From Acanthacorydalis orientalis (Eukaryota > Arthropoda > Insecta > Megaloptera > Corydalidae), in contig CM068318.1 in assembly GCA_034766995.1 (NCBI GenBank), positions 31,089,603 to 31,153,602 of the forward strand: a DNA stretch of 64,000 bases, written 5' to 3'. The translations under genes were made by a program, and so were the position numbers. The notes below the pieces were generated by a model. The model was not told where the DNA came from, ran no database searches, and saw only the letters and a list, made by a program, of their open reading frames with translations. Every line of letters starts with the position of its first letter. Within the stretch, counting starts at the first letter, position 1. Below are positions 47,937 through 61,421 of this stretch, in pieces.

Positions 47937-49583
47937 AGTGCCCGAAAAAAGTATTGGCACAGTTAACATTTTTGTAGTTGAAAGAGTGCAATTAAAACAT
48001 TTGAAATATTTTGTAGCAAATTGAGATATTTTATATTTATAAGTGTATTATTTATTTAATAATGTAAAAATAATAACAATAACTCATTAAAATTACAAAA
48101 AAATGTCATTAATTAAAATAATCTTTGTTTTTCGTGAAAAAAGTATTGGCATAATTTGCAGTAATTTGAATTTTGATAAGTATTTTCAGAAAATTTGAAA
48201 TTAATAGTATGTCGGCAAACCTTTTCTCATTATCGCCTCTTTTAATCTATTTGGCATCGAAAAAATTAACTTGTATGTCACTTCCGGTTTTTTATTTCCA
48301 CATTCGCATACAATAACTTCCCTTAATTAAGATTTATTAATTATATTATGTTTTCTGATCTTCCTATCTAGTATATCCCACAAATGCTCAATCAGATTTA
48401 AGTCAGGAGATTGTGGTGGTGTGTTGAGGGTATGTGTGAAAAAGATTATACAAAATTCATTCCTTTATTACGTGGGCTGTGTTCTTGGGGTCATTGTCAT
48501 GTTGACAGTAGAAGTCAGTTTCAAGACACAGCTTTTCAGCGCTTTTTTAGGTTATTTTTCAAAATATTCATGTAAACCATCTTATCCATTACCCCATCGA
48601 AAAAAACAAGCTCTTCCACAGCAGATGCTGCAATGCAACCCCACACAATGACTCCGCCTCCGCCATGTTTCACAGTGGTTAGCAAATTTTTGTGCATTCA
48701 GTTCTGTATTAGGTTTTCGCCAGATATATATTCGACCATCTCAGCGAAAAATATTAAACTTACTTTCATCAGAAAAGATTACTCCTTTCTAAAAATTCAT
48801 ATTTTTGTTTTGGTGGTCGTTTGCAAAAGGAATTATTTTACCCTTATTGAATTTACTTATGTAGGAGTTTTTCCAAGTTACTCGAACATTATAACCAGCA
48901 GTATGCCATATATTTTACACGGTTCCAGGGGTTACGTTTTATTAAAATCTATTTTTAACTGTGCTGTTACTTCTGATTAAGTGATTTTTGGATCTTTTTT
49001 AATTCTTCTATAACAAACAGTTCTTCTTTATTCAAAAGTTTTCTTGGACATCCACTTCTTGTTTGATTTTGTAGGTTTTCCTTTCCTTTAAATCAATTAA
49101 TTACATTTATAACTGTAAATTAGCTTTTATTTTTATTTTTCCAATAAAACCGCAGGATTTTCCTTTTGCATGCAAATACAAAATATTTTTTCGTTCAGAT
49201 AATGCAATTTCTTTAGTATTTCGACCCATGGTTTAATTTTATTGGCATTTTACTATACAATTTGAAAAAAAATATCTTACCATAAGTTTAATGTAGCATA
49301 AATAATGATTTTTCGGGTATTTCCCTACTTATAAAAGTAATTATAGGGTTGAAAATTTCATTGTAGTGAAGTTAGTTAATTAAAACACAGGACTGTGGCA
49401 ATGTTTTTTTCATGGAAAAAACAAGATTATTTTCGATTAAGTTTTTTCTGAAATATTTATAAAGTATTGTTAATATTTTTATGTTGTTAAATAAATAATA
49501 CACAAATAAATACAAAATATGTAAATTTGTTCTAAAATATTTCCATTTTTTTTTAATTAGAACCTTTCAATTACAAACAAGTT
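47936..49583 (-). mobile_element. Tc1-like element with IR/DR-type ~210-bp ends
   Basis: The left end has an outer motif CAGTGCCCGAAAAAAGTATT (47936) and an inner copy GTGAAAAAAGTATTGGCATA (about 48135). The complement of the right side has the inner copy ATGAAAAAAACATTGCCACA (about 49395-49415) and matches the left across the outer-to-inner spacer (for example TATTATTTATTTAA). It stops at 49583 before the outer motif, where a TA array starts. This paired outer/inner repeat layout is the IR/DR arrangement known from some Tc1 relatives. The outermost ~27 bp of the right end are lost. Confidence 0.85.
48190..49229 (-). pseudogene. Broken Tc1-type transposase
   Basis: The minus-strand start MGRNTKEIALSERKNILYLH (49229) is followed by a frameshifted DNA-binding region, with RSGCPRKLLNKEELFVIEEL near 49000-49060. 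Around 48480-48670 comes HGGGGVIVWGCIAASAVEEL, then a FFDGVMDKMVYMNIL segment and TVNMTMTPRTQPT-like remains of the ..QQDNDPKHT.. motif. TPPQSPDLNLIEHLWDILDR remains near 48370-48420. These are hallmarks of Tc1 transposases (DD34E: WGC, DNDPKH, SPDLNPIEHLW). Several stops and frameshifts make it inactive. Confidence 0.85.
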
Positions 49584-49585
49584 AT

Positions 49586-49630
49586 ATATATATATATATA
49601 TGTATATGTATATGTATGTATGTGTATATA
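49586..49630. repeat. (TA)n microsatellite
   Basis: TA repeats running into GTATGTATGTG, starting where the Tc1-like right end breaks off. Confidence 0.9.
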
Positions 49631-49901
49631 ATTTAACTCTAACAAAAACATACTGGTCACTGATGGACGACAATAAACATTTTTAAAAATTATTCAAGTT
49701 ATACATCGATGATCTCATTTTTTTATTTATATACAAAGAATATAATTGATATGCTATTTATAAAATAAAAACTGTTTTAAGTAGAAAACTATCTTAGTAA
49801 TTAATGTTGCTTTATAGTTGTTTTGCGGTATAAATTTTCAAAATATTGTTGATATATTATGTAAAATAAGTTGGATGTTCAAAATAAATTTAATTCATTA
49901 A

Positions 49902-49979
<78 letters not shown>

Positions 49980-52392
49980 TAAAGTAAACAGTAGAGAAAA
50001 AAACTAGTTAATAAAAATTATAGTTTTTTTTCTATTACAGAGTTGCATCTTTGTAAAATAAATCAAAAATTTAATTAGCCATGAAATAACTTATTCATTT
50101 AGGTGAAAAGAAAAAAAATATTTGTATTTTTATATTGAACTTTATAAAATTAAGTTTATTTTAAATAAATATTTTCTAAAGAGATTCATATTTGCTTTAT
50201 TCATAACTTCAGTAGTGATTATTTATTATTGTAACAGAAATAAACAGTTATATTTCAATACATTTCAGTGTTATTGGGAATTAATATTTGCGGAATGTGG
50301 AATATTTAGAACTGTCATGCTTCACTACACAGAAAAATGACTTGATTGGAACCAGAGCTTACTTCTTCATGATTTATCAAATTTGAGAAAAGTTGTAACA
50401 TGATTATTGATTATATAATCATGAATACAATTAACAATGCAATAAATATTCTTTAAAAATACATTAGAGAATAAATAACTAAAAATTATAACTATATTAT
50501 CAGTGTTTTGAACTGATGTCTACATGAGCAATGTTGTATCGAATGTGGTATGTTGTACTCGTAGTGGGGATACGGGGAAAACAGTGTCGAAACAAGCAAG
50601 ACCGTTGTTATTCCTTAGGTGTTATATTTTATGTTGTTCATAATGGTTTCAATCATACAGATACAAGATTTAAAAAATTGTCTGTTATTTTTGTAATGAT
50701 TGTTGCTGGATATTTAAAATATTATGTATTGAACATATATTAGTGATTTTCATTTGATTCAAAACAAAGTAAAACGTTGAAGTGTTATATACTAAAGAAG
50801 TATCAAATGTCACGTTGCTGTTTTTGACAAAAACGTATTAATCGAGCTGTATATTGAAATAAATCATATCACGGAAAATAGTGTAATTAAAAAGTGCCTT
50901 TTCGTATGTGTTATTTTAAAGAGAAAGTTATTTGCATTTAGTTTCTGTTTAAAAAAAAAATAAAAAAATAAACGGTTTGTGTTCTGTCCAGTGAATGAAA
51001 TGTCGGTTTGTCAAAATGTTTGAAAACAAATTAATTATTATATAAAATGATTTATTGAACTATTATAAAGTTATTATGCGTCTTAATTTTTCATAATACC
51101 GTTTACTTGGAAATCAGCAAGTGACCTAAATAACAACGTGTAAGCATACAACATAGTGAAGAAATTAACAGTTACTTTTAAAAACCGTTTACAGTGTTAA
51201 TTCTGTTGTGCCCAAATATACTGCCTCCGTGAAAGTATAAATGAAAAAGTGTTAACTTATAACATATGTTTCATTAATAATTATCCTAGTTGATTTTATT
51301 ATTTATTTCTGAAATAGATTTGCAGATCAAATAGTTAGTATCGATTATAACCTAATTTATTTATTGTTATATAAAATTAGCACATATGGAAATCGGGTTA
51401 GTTATAATTTGTGATATGGATTTTTCATACATATTAAGGGTTTGTAGAATATATCAATACAGTATAATACTCGTTTGACATGAACTTAACCTAGTTTTTT
51501 ACCGTCAAGGTTTAACTTTGTGCTACATTTTGTTAGTAAAGTGAACGTGTTGTGAAATTCTTGTGTAACAAAATTTCATTTCGAAATAAATTGCAATACA
51601 TTTCCTCGTACGATTTTAAATAATGTTTCTTATCAGATAAATACACTTATACCAACATCGCTTCAAAAATGCACCCATACATGTGGTAATGTTTAATTTA
51701 TTTTTAGTTTATTTTCTAATGTAAACTAGGTCTACTTTTAAACAAAGAATCCAAATCTGATATAAAAAAATAATTATTGTTTATGAAAAATACTTTCTAT
51801 AAATGTACAAAACATAAACAATTATAATTTTATTGTGTATTTTGATTTAAAGAAAAATTGTAAGAATTTCACCATTTAAGTTTCACAAGTTTACTTTCTC
51901 TTAATTTAATACAGATGGTTAATGGTTTTTTGCATTCATTATTTTTGCAATTAATAGAAGTAAAAAATGCATGTATTTTAATGTGTATTATTTTTTTGTT
52001 CAAAAATCCTATCACAAATATAAACGAATAATAAATTTGATAAATATACAATTTCTTCAGTTTATGTATTAATATACAATAATGTATTTTAATAACATAA
52101 AATGAATTTATTTATCGGACAATTTCAGCTGATAATTTTTACCATATGTGTTCAATAATATCAGCGAATCCATTTGCCCGTAAAAATAAATATTTAAAAA
52201 TTAATGGATATAAAGCCATTTGTATTTGCTGTAAGCACGTCAATTATTGAATTAAAAATTCAAATGATTCAATCAAATTATTAGAGGAGAACGATGATGT
52301 ACTTTGAATGAAACCGTTGTACCTGAAGGAATTGTAAAACAATGAATGTGAACATTAGTTAAATAATAGAAAAATTGTGCTACGAAGGAAAA
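49631..52392. other. Non-coding DNA, possibly promoter or 5' UTR at its right side
   Basis: A TA array lies at 49907-49976. From about 50520 to 51660 base composition is less extreme, with short GC-richer patches (for example 50570-50620 and 51100-51240). This would fit promoter or untranslated exons of the gene represented by 52393-52633. No ORF here is convincing. Confidence 0.4.
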
Positions 52393-52633
52393 ATGGGTGT
52401 CCATAAAGCAAAACAACGCAACGATTACGAAAGTGGTTATTTTGATGAAGATACAGATTATTCTGATAATTTAAGTGCTATGGAAAGACTGGGAAAACGT
52501 ATTAAAGTGCGGCAGACTAGTTACAGTGAATATAGAACTAAAGTTATTGATACTCTTGCAGATGAGTATTGTGTTAATGATAAAGATGCTGAAAATAATG
52601 AAGATTGTTACAAAGGAGAGAAAATAAAAAAAG
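52393..52633 (+). CDS. Candidate first coding exon, acidic N-terminal region
   Basis: From ATGGGTGTCCATAAAGCAAA the frame encodes MGVHKAKQRNDYESGYFDED, then a Ser/Asp/Tyr-rich stretch, AMERLGKRIKVRQTSYSEY and TLADEYCVNDKDAENNED. It ends at AAAAAAG|GTATCT, a usable donor. It has 80 codons plus one base, phase 1. It is hydrophilic and acidic with no signal or membrane segment. Codon use is mixed and clearly unlike the low-complexity background, which is the main support. I do not recognise the family. Upstream in-frame sequence is blocked by stops within about 20 codons, so the ATG fits a true start. No downstream exon is visible to 64000. Confidence 0.65.
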
Positions 52634-52838
52634 GTATCTGCGTATATTTTTAATACTTATAGAATTAAATTATGCTAGGATACTCATTGCAAAAATATCA
52701 TTTTAATTTGCACTCAAAAAGTTTTTTTGATATACCAGAAGTTTTTTTTTTGTTATATCTGACAGTAATTACTTTATCATTATAAGTAATAATATCAGTC
52801 TTTCTTATATAATTTCAATGATTTAGAGTAAAATAGTT

Positions 52839-52839
<1 letters not shown>

Positions 52840-52878
<39 letters not shown>
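52840..52878. repeat. (TA)n microsatellite
   Basis: A short TA array ending about 10 bp before the miniature mariner at 52889. Confidence 0.9.
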
Positions 52879-52884
<6 letters not shown>

Positions 52885-52888
52885 TTCG

Positions 52889-52962
52889 ATTCGGTAGGAA
52901 AATAATTTCGGTTTTTGTTATGAATTTGAAGGTCATAAACCGCAATTATTTTTCTACCAATA
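52889..52962. mobile_element. Miniature mariner (about 75 bp), copy 2
   Basis: GGTAGGAAAATAATTTCGGT, then TTTTGTTATGAATTTGAAGG, then TCATAAACCGCAATTATTTT and TCTACC. It is the inverse-complement counterpart of 31631-31705 along its whole length with few differences. It is flanked by TA-rich sequence. Confidence 0.8.
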
Positions 52963-53204
52963 TAACATATATATATAAATATATAAAGTTAAGCTTGTAT
53001 TGTGACATTAGGTTATATAGTAAATATTAAATGTATAAAAATTCTTGCAGAAAAGCAGTTGTGGCTGTTGTCATTTATTTTAAAGATACAAATTACTTTT
53101 AAATAATCCAAAAATAACGACAACTAAATATATCATATACATTCGACTAACTATAATGAAAAATATTTTAAGAATATAAAACACAAAGAAACACGTGATT
53201 ATTT

Positions 53205-53330
53205 TGTTTGACCTTTGCCGAGCCTATTTTAGAATACTGTGCTAGTATTTAAGATTCTAATGGCACAATCTGAATATACAGACTTAAGAACTTATTCGCC
53301 ATGTGACAGGCACTTATTGTACGTTAGTGA
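53205..53330 (+). pseudogene. Possible LINE reverse-transcriptase fragment
   Basis: With one frame correction the plus strand reads (A)EPILEYCASI, then DSNGTI and YRLKNLFAM. This recalls the RPILEYCS.VW.P....I..LE..Q..F segment found near the end of reverse-transcriptase domains in non-LTR retrotransposons. It is very short and decayed, with no other retroelement part nearby. Confidence 0.35.
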
Positions 53331-53542
53331 TGTAGTAGTATAGTAAAAGGAAAACTAATATTTTCATATTAAAACTAATGTTTTTTATTTTAAATGTAAA
53401 AGAATACAATCTATTTATTTATGAAATAAATAGGTTGTAACAATAATTTGTTATAAAAGAATCCATTTTCTAGATCCACTGTATTCACTACTTAATTGTT
53501 AGTTTATGAGCAAATTTATTAGGAAAATTTATTTTTAAATCA

Positions 53543-53621
<79 letters not shown>

Positions 53622-55195
53622 ATGATAGTGAACTTTGAATTTAATGTTTATTAGAGTTGTAAATATTTATAAAATATAACTGTTCATCCGTTAGTTTTTC
53701 ATTTCATTAAAAAGAAACGTGAAAGTTTCTATTTATTTCTTAGAAATGAAGAAAATAATTAACTTTCAATGAATTTCTTACCTTTTGTTATTATATATGG
53801 TATATTTACTATTTTTTTTTACTCATGCCACAAAATTATCCATCAAGCCTTTTCCTTCTTATACCATTTAATTATTAAACTTCTTAATAATTTTATGTTC
53901 GTATTTCTAACAAATTTATTGAATTTTCAACTATTTTATGATGGCAGGATACTAATGCACTGTTATAGATTATTGAACACTTATCATCAAGGTTATGAAA
54001 TGTTTTAATTTTTGTTTATTAATATTATAGATCGTTTCTATATAACAAAGTGAATTTTAAGATCTAAGAGAATTTTGTTATTAATATAGCCATAATATGA
54101 CGTGTGAATAGAGCAAGGATAGCAGATTGTCCTATAATGTATTAGGGTTATAAGCTATATATTGAACATATTGTAGTATGATAAATTAACTTAGTTAATT
54201 TACAGTTTCACAAATATCAAGGTTGATAGTACTTTGTGATGAAGTATTTTAAATATATTTTTCTAAATATTGTTTTTTATATCTATTGTTGTTTAATTAA
54301 TTGTATATAAATATTTTTTATATGTTTCATTGTTTATTATATATATATATATATACACACACACATATATACACATACACATTTATGTATGAACAGTGGT
54401 ATATTCATGCATCGAAAATGCGTGAATAGATAAATCTAAGAAATTCTTATCAATAATAAACAAAAGTTATTGTTGTTCAAAAAGATAATCTTAATTATTT
54501 GTATGCGTTAAATAAAACTATAAAATGATTAATATATTTCTAACAAAGAAGTTAATTACATAAATTACTTTTAGGAACCATGCATTTTGTTATCTTTGTA
54601 CTTAATATTTTATATTCAATTCAAAAATCTGTGTTACTAAGGTAAGATGAAAGAGAGTATAAAAATATTGAATAAAATTTAGAGTTGATTAGAAAACACT
54701 ATTACCTACAAAGTTCAAATTAATTATTGTTATCATAGTCTTACTACGAATATTTATACTTTTCATATTCATTAAACTTTTTATAAGTTTACTAATAGTC
54801 ATAGTACTGAAAATTATTTCTTAATATCATATTTATAGGTTTCATTTCTTTAAATGTGTTATTAAGAAGTAATAATGATATGAAGACAATGGATGTTTTC
54901 TCGGTAAATTTATTATAGACATAAAGAGAAAAGGAAACAGGATAATTCGTTTTATTATAATAATGTCAATTTTTCGGGGAAAAAATATTAGGGTTTTTAA
55001 TAAATTCGGAAATGGGACATCTGAACAAGTAAACATTTTTTCTAAAAAATAATTATGCAGCAACACTTATAATGCGATCAAAACAATTTTTATGTTTTCC
55101 AAAATTTTGAGTGTGGTTTACATTACATTATGGAGAGTGCTAGATTGATAAAGTTTATTTAATCTTGTAATATCTACTTTAGATAACAACATTGG

Positions 55196-55196
<1 letters not shown>
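53331..55196. other. Non-coding AT-rich DNA
   Basis: A TA array lies at 53547-53618 and a TA/CA array at 54337-54380. The T-rich frame at 53769-54008 is not convincing. No gene seen. Confidence 0.55.
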
Positions 55197-55235
<39 letters not shown>

Positions 55236-55240
55236 ATATG

Positions 55241-55307
<67 letters not shown>

Positions 55308-55313
55308 GTATAG

Positions 55314-55370
<57 letters not shown>

Positions 55371-55371
55371 A

Positions 55372-55445
<74 letters not shown>

Positions 55446-55461
55446 GTGTATATATATAGAC

Positions 55462-55506
<45 letters not shown>

Positions 55507-55513
55507 GTATATA

Positions 55514-55554
<41 letters not shown>
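55197..55554. repeat. Longest (TA)n array in the window, interrupted
   Basis: About 360 bp of TA with regularly scattered TG, GA and CG substitutions (GTATATATGTATATATGTAT, TAGACGTGTA). The interruptions indicate an old array. Open frames across it are Tyr-Ile repeats and not genes. Confidence 0.95.
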
Positions 55555-55557
<3 letters not shown>

Positions 55558-57953
55558 CAAAGCTAATCCATTTTGTAATTTAGATTAATTGCCTAAGAGA
55601 ATGTAAAAGTATAAAAGCTATTACACACAATATTATTGTTATTGGTTTCTATTTTGAAGTAATGAGAATTTTGTAGTCAGCAATTATTTTTGAAAAAAAA
55701 TATAAATTTAAATTGAAAACTGACTTTACTTCACGAAATTGAGGACTCCTTCATGTTAATTATTACTAATTAGCATGAAGAAATTTCGAGTCAATATAAT
55801 GAACTGAAATAAATCTAACATAGGGTCATATGAATCTTGAAAAATTACGTCGAGGAAATAAAATAATTTAAATTTGGTTCAAATTGCTAAAAAAGCACAG
55901 CATTATTACCTGTTAATTTTCAGTGTTGAATGAAAATTAAGGTTTGTATTACTAATATAATCTTTGGCTAAATACATTTTTATAAATTAATTTTTAGTCT
56001 TCGCAACCATAAAAATATCTGATTAAAACGTCACATAGTTCATTATTTTGATAACATTATATGTGTATTTCAAACCCTGCCTCATCCATTATATTCCCGT
56101 TAAATCAACAAAGCGTTCAAACACAGAAAAATCCAACCGCCAACGTAATGCACACAAATCTTTATTAAAATGATTAAGAGGCAATTATTTTGATGAGAAA
56201 AAAGTTGCCTGTGGAGTAAAATCTAATATATTTTTGTAAACAAATTGTTTATAATTATCAAAAGTTTTTAAGATGTTTTTTTTACAATAGTGAATTTAAT
56301 GATTATCATTTTTTCTATAAAAAATGATTTGATTTTTTGTTTCTATAACTATTTTCCGAAGGTTCGAATCATTTATATTCATGTACTGTATTGATGTATC
56401 TTTTGGCTAGGAAGTTAATTCAAATAAAAAAATATTTTTATAGATACCAATATCTACTTTGGAACTATGGTGTATAAAATTGTTTATTTTATACAAATAT
56501 ATTTTCTTGTAACTTATTTGGGATCATAATAAACAATTAATCATGAAAAATTAAATTGTAAGAAATTGTAAAACAAAAATACTGAACATTTAAAATGTAT
56601 CTTAATTATATTTGGTAAGTATATTTTAATGTGTTTATAATCAATATTTAAGAAACCTCAGGAAGAAATAATATTTTTGTATTTGTTTTTAAACTTCTCA
56701 TTAATCCATTTTAATAAAATTAAAAATATATATTTGATTTGGCCTTAAAAAGTATTATTATCTTTAAGTTTAATATTTAGTGAAAAAAATGAGACAAGGA
56801 CATATGTATATAAATTAATTCATTTTATATTTTCCGGTTATATTTTATTTTCATTTCTACAAACAAAATATATAAAGCAGTATGGGGATACATTTGTAAT
56901 TGAAATTATTGTATAATGAATTTTAGATTGAGCATTTTTGAGCATATAAATATATGCAGTATCTGCCACTAATTGAATTTATGTTGACTGTAAATTATCT
57001 GTTATTTTATTATAAAAACAAGGGAATGTTAATCGATTTTATAAACATTTTATCCTTTTTTATCAAAGTCCTTTTTCTGTTATTAAATTTAGATATTTTT
57101 TTCTATTTAACTGAAATTATTGTATGATTTCGAATTTTAAATTCATATCTTTTCATATATTTCCAAATTGAAAATTAAAACACATTTTAGATACTATTTT
57201 TTACTATCATTGATATGAATAAATATTTTTTTTAAAACGAGTTTTTTGAATGTTCGGCACATCTTAAATTAAATAGTATTGTTTCATTTCATTATCTGTT
57301 CGTTACGAATATATAAGAACGAGTATATACGAATATATTCGTGAGAATATATATATGAAATATATGAGTGACTTTATAAAATGTATGGCCGCAATATATT
57401 TCAGAAACAATTTTTATAAGCATTTATATATTTTTTTCTATTTTTGAACCTAAACGTTTGAAGTTATCTTATTCTTCATGTTCAACGACGTAATTTTGTT
57501 ATACACAAAAAAGTATCAAGATTAATAATAAAAGTATTCTGAAAAATATACGTATTTTAATATATCGTTTTAATTAAAAATGTTTTTAGTTCTTCAACAG
57601 ATTTCTTTTTAGAATGTTATTACATTTTTGTTATTATATATGATGAATATTTAAAATCTCGCGTCTTACGTGCATAAATGCACGTGTGTTATCATGGTCA
57701 TACATATTTGTATCTGAAACTGAATGCCACAATTATACATAGAATTTAAATAGAAAAAATATGCATCTTCAAAATAAAAGATGTTAAATTTCTGTTTACG
57801 AACTGATTTTAAATTTTTAGTTAGTAGTAGTTTAAAGAAGTTTTTCTGTGTAACGTTTTGTAATTTGGAGAGTATATAACATTTTACTATATATTCTGTG
57901 AGTATTATGTAGGATAATAATCAAATTCGTTTTTAAAATATTTTATAATATTG

Positions 57954-58003
<50 letters not shown>

Positions 58004-58447
58004 ATATGTATATATATATATATATAAGTAAACAGATAAACTTGGTGTCATGTGTTACGTGTATTAATACCATCTATAATATTTTAATGTTTTCGTTTAA
58101 TAAGTGACCATACTGAAAATTTGGTTGTGGCTAGGATGACATAAATTAGAATAATGTTTATATAAAAATGAGGTTGAAATTTGAACACAACACCTGCCAG
58201 TTACAAGTGAATAACAAATAGCCATAGGTATCGATGAGAATGTTGAACTTTAAATAGAGTATTTAATGTAGATTCTAATTTAGAACTCGGATGACTTTTA
58301 TTAAAGATATTTAATAAAAAATGAATGATACATTTTCTGTTGTAATATATGTGTATTTAATATTTTAAATTCTATATATACAAATTTAGATATAGAGTGC
58401 ATTTCACAATTATTATCAATCACGTAAAATATGTATATGAAACACTG

Positions 58448-58510
<63 letters not shown>

Positions 58511-58755
58511 CCGAAGAAAAACACTGCCAAAGTTTTCAAAATCGCACCTATATATATTTTATATCTGAGTTCTTTGCACTAACTTATCTTATTTTTAACA
58601 TGTTTTTTTCGTGTTCAGTTTTGCGAAATTGTCCACATGGATGGTAAACTATGTTGTGCCATATGAGAGAGCGTTCAACATTAATGCCGATTCATGTATT
58701 CAAGAACGATAAAAATAGCAAAGTTCATAGAACAATGTCTGCAATCATTAATGCG

Positions 58756-58822
<67 letters not shown>

Positions 58823-60282
58823 CACACACACATGTGTGTATGTACATAGAGAAAGGGGGGGTTATAGCTGTATGATTTGTGAACTATTTATCAATGTGTT
58901 ATAAGTTCAAATTTGAGCATTTTTTTCCTAAATAAGTGATTGCTTTGAAGATTTCTAGAAATTTAGTTTTGTAATTTAATTTGAAATAATTTAAATATAT
59001 ATATATATATATATATACATATATAAAAGTGTTTCGTAATGATTTTTTTTTTACAAACAATATTGAAAATTGGCAAGTTAGTTTTTGGATGGTGATTTCA
59101 TATTTTTACTTGTCTTTCAAGTATTCTACACATTATATTAGATTCTTTTATTCAAAGATTTGCGTTATAATATTTAAGAAATAATGTACTTTATTTATGC
59201 TTTATTTGTGTTGTGAAAACGCACTTTTTTTATTTTATTTCGACAGATTTAAATTATGTAACTTAAAAAAATAACTTGTATTGTCTGATGTTTAATGCAA
59301 TCTTATTTTCTTTGTCTGTAATTTAAATTTTTATCATGTCAGTGATTCATTTACCTTTCTAATAACTGATGTGTAATTGTATATAATTAAAGTATAGCAA
59401 AAAATTAAAAAAAACGTCCATTTTTAAATAATAAATGTGCGCGTTTTTTGCTACCCTATTGCATCCACATGTCTATACAACAATCTACATATAAAACCAA
59501 AACTAAGTTTTTATTACATGGAAAGAGATCAGTTTATTACACATAGCAGTGTAGTTAGTGCATTTTTTTGTTAATTTAATAAAAAAAGTGTTAATATTAT
59601 ATGAATAAAACATGAATTAAGTTTTTAGAAATGAATAAACAGTCCATATCCTACATAAGTCCATACAACGGCCCATATATACAGCATTTGCTTTCATGAA
59701 AATCGGAATTTTTTATTACATTTTTAATATGAGGTCGTTGTAATTGAAATATGTATTAGAATAGTAAAATAGATGAAAATCAGTTATTGAACATTTTATA
59801 ACAGAAAATATTCTAGTGTGTTAATGCATGAGTAGACATGAGTTTAGATACAGTGTTAAATTATAATCATGATATTAATTATAAATATTCTGATAGTAAA
59901 TAAACATTTAGTTAATTTCTAACTAAAATTTAAACAGTTAACTAATCCGAATTCATTTACAAAAATTGGTTACAGTTTGTTATACATCTAGCCGGTGACT
60001 TTAGTATCGGTCTACGTTGTATACCGTGTAATTCTCAATCTTTGTGGCATTGTGATCCATTTACTTATTAAATTATTTTTTAATGTTCTTATTCCTTCTT
60101 CGAGGCATAACATTTTTTGAGTTTATATTCTACAATAAATAATGTCTCAATAACTTTTAGTAGTTAACATTTCGGCGATACTGACGACTAATCAAAAAAA
60201 ATCTAAATTAGTGTCGAGAATATTTTTACGCGTGGGAAAATAAACAGTTTCTCACAAGCTTCTTCTATTCGTGTGCTTTGTA
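55555..60282. other. Non-coding AT-rich DNA with microsatellites
   Basis: TA arrays lie at about 57958-58026, 58450-58508, 58758-58820 (followed by CACA) and 58996-59026. The segment 55975-56220 shares blocks with the foldback repeat fragments at 44640-44830. No gene recognised. Confidence 0.5.
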
Positions 60283-60857
60283 TTAGGTTGGTAGGAAAAT
60301 AATTGCGGTTTTTATTTTCTGAATTCTAACCTTAATTTGTTTCAATGAAAGTGTAATTTCATCGTTTTCATGTTAATATAATTTTAAAGTAAATTTTCGG
60401 TCTGTATTTTGGTAACATCGATTTTAATTTTTTTTATTAATTTTGCTTCAAATTGGGTTATTGAATTAAAGGTGGAAAAGAAGCAAATAAGAGCAATTTT
60501 TTGCATGAGTTTAAAACGGGTGTAAAGTAGCAAAAACTGCTCATAAATTAAACGATTCTTTTGTGTGGGTACTGTTAAGGAACGTACGGTGCAATGGTGA
60601 TTCAAAAAATTTCGAGCTAGGGACGAGAGCCTTGAAGATGAAGAAGGTCGCGAGCCTCCTTCTTCAGTTCATAATGAACAACTGAAGGCGTTAATTGAAT
60701 CAGAACCACGCATAACAATTCGAGATCTTGCATAAAAGTTAAGCGTTAGCCATCCAACTGTTGTGGTCCACTAAAAACACATAGGAAAATGAAAAAAAGT
60801 TTAAAATTATGTGAATTTAAAGGGCATAAACCGCAATTATTTTTCTATTAACCTAAT
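60283..60857 (+). mobile_element. Internally deleted mariner, related to the miniatures
   Basis: The left end TTAGGTTGGTAGGAAAATAA and the complement of the right end (TTAGGTTAATAGAAAAATAA) are mariner termini. The plus strand keeps only the N-terminal DNA-binding part: TVKERTVQW, FKKFRARDESLEDEEG, EQLKALIESEPRITIRDLA, SVSHPTVVVH. It then jumps at about 60800 to GAATTTAAAGGGCATAAACC and the right end. That last block matches the miniatures at 31631 and 52889. The catalytic domain is deleted. Confidence 0.85.
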
Positions 60858-60972
60858 ATTTCTTAAATATATAAAAAGTTATCAAAGTATTTAAAATAGT
60901 GTATTTTTACTATCTATGCATACTACTTGCATCGTATTTGTGTCAATATTTATGCCGACTCTGTAAATAATT

Positions 60973-61359
60973 AGGTCTGTAAATTAATTTGGCACCATTT
61001 TTTTTATAGAAAGTTGATGTTTACGGAAAAATGGGAAACATTTCAATCATCAAAATATCCCCCATTCTTTTGTATAACTTTGCTCCATCTGACGGGTAAC
61101 TGACGAATCCTTTGTCAAAAAAGGGTGCTTTTGAATCAATGAAGTCTTAGTGATCTCCCGAATCTTCTCCATTGCTTTAGTATTTTTGTTTGTTTTATGC
61201 ATCACAACACCTTCCCCCAAAGTTGATCAAGTCATTCCCGCGTATTCATCAGTTCTTTTTTCAAGTGGAATGCAAAAAGTATGTAATTCCTAAGATGCTG
61301 TTCTTCAGGCCCCATTGTGTTCATTATTGTTTTGTGATGGTATGCCAACTGCTTGGCCA

Positions 61360-61362
<3 letters not shown>
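60973..61362 (-). pseudogene. Mariner-family 3' fragment, inverted
   Basis: The minus strand ends in a mariner-type C-terminus: WRRFGRSLRLH, FKSTLF, QRIRQLPVRWSKVIQKNGGY. The non-coding tail down to TTAGGTCTGTAAATTAATTT (60971-60990) matches the tail at 46060-46147. Upstream transposase sequence is decayed (AKQLAYHHKTIMNTMGPEEQ) and the fragment stops at a TA array (61363-61418). Confidence 0.6.

Positions 61363-61418
<56 letters not shown>
61363..61418. repeat. (TA)n microsatellite
   Basis: A pure TA array touching the broken edge of the mariner fragment. Confidence 0.95.

Positions 61419-61421
<3 letters not shown>

Noticed and set aside
48421..48980. Plus-strand frames of 76 and 115 codons
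   Set aside because: They are antisense shadows of the broken Tc1 transposase on the minus strand.
50531..50743. 70-codon frame with mixed composition
   Set aside because: No start context, splice pattern or recognisable family. More likely untranslated or promoter sequence.
51658..51684. Possible mini first exon (ATGCACCCATACATGTG before GTAATG)
   Set aside because: Only five codons, and its phase differs from that of the other candidate first exons. A start and donor this close are expected by chance.
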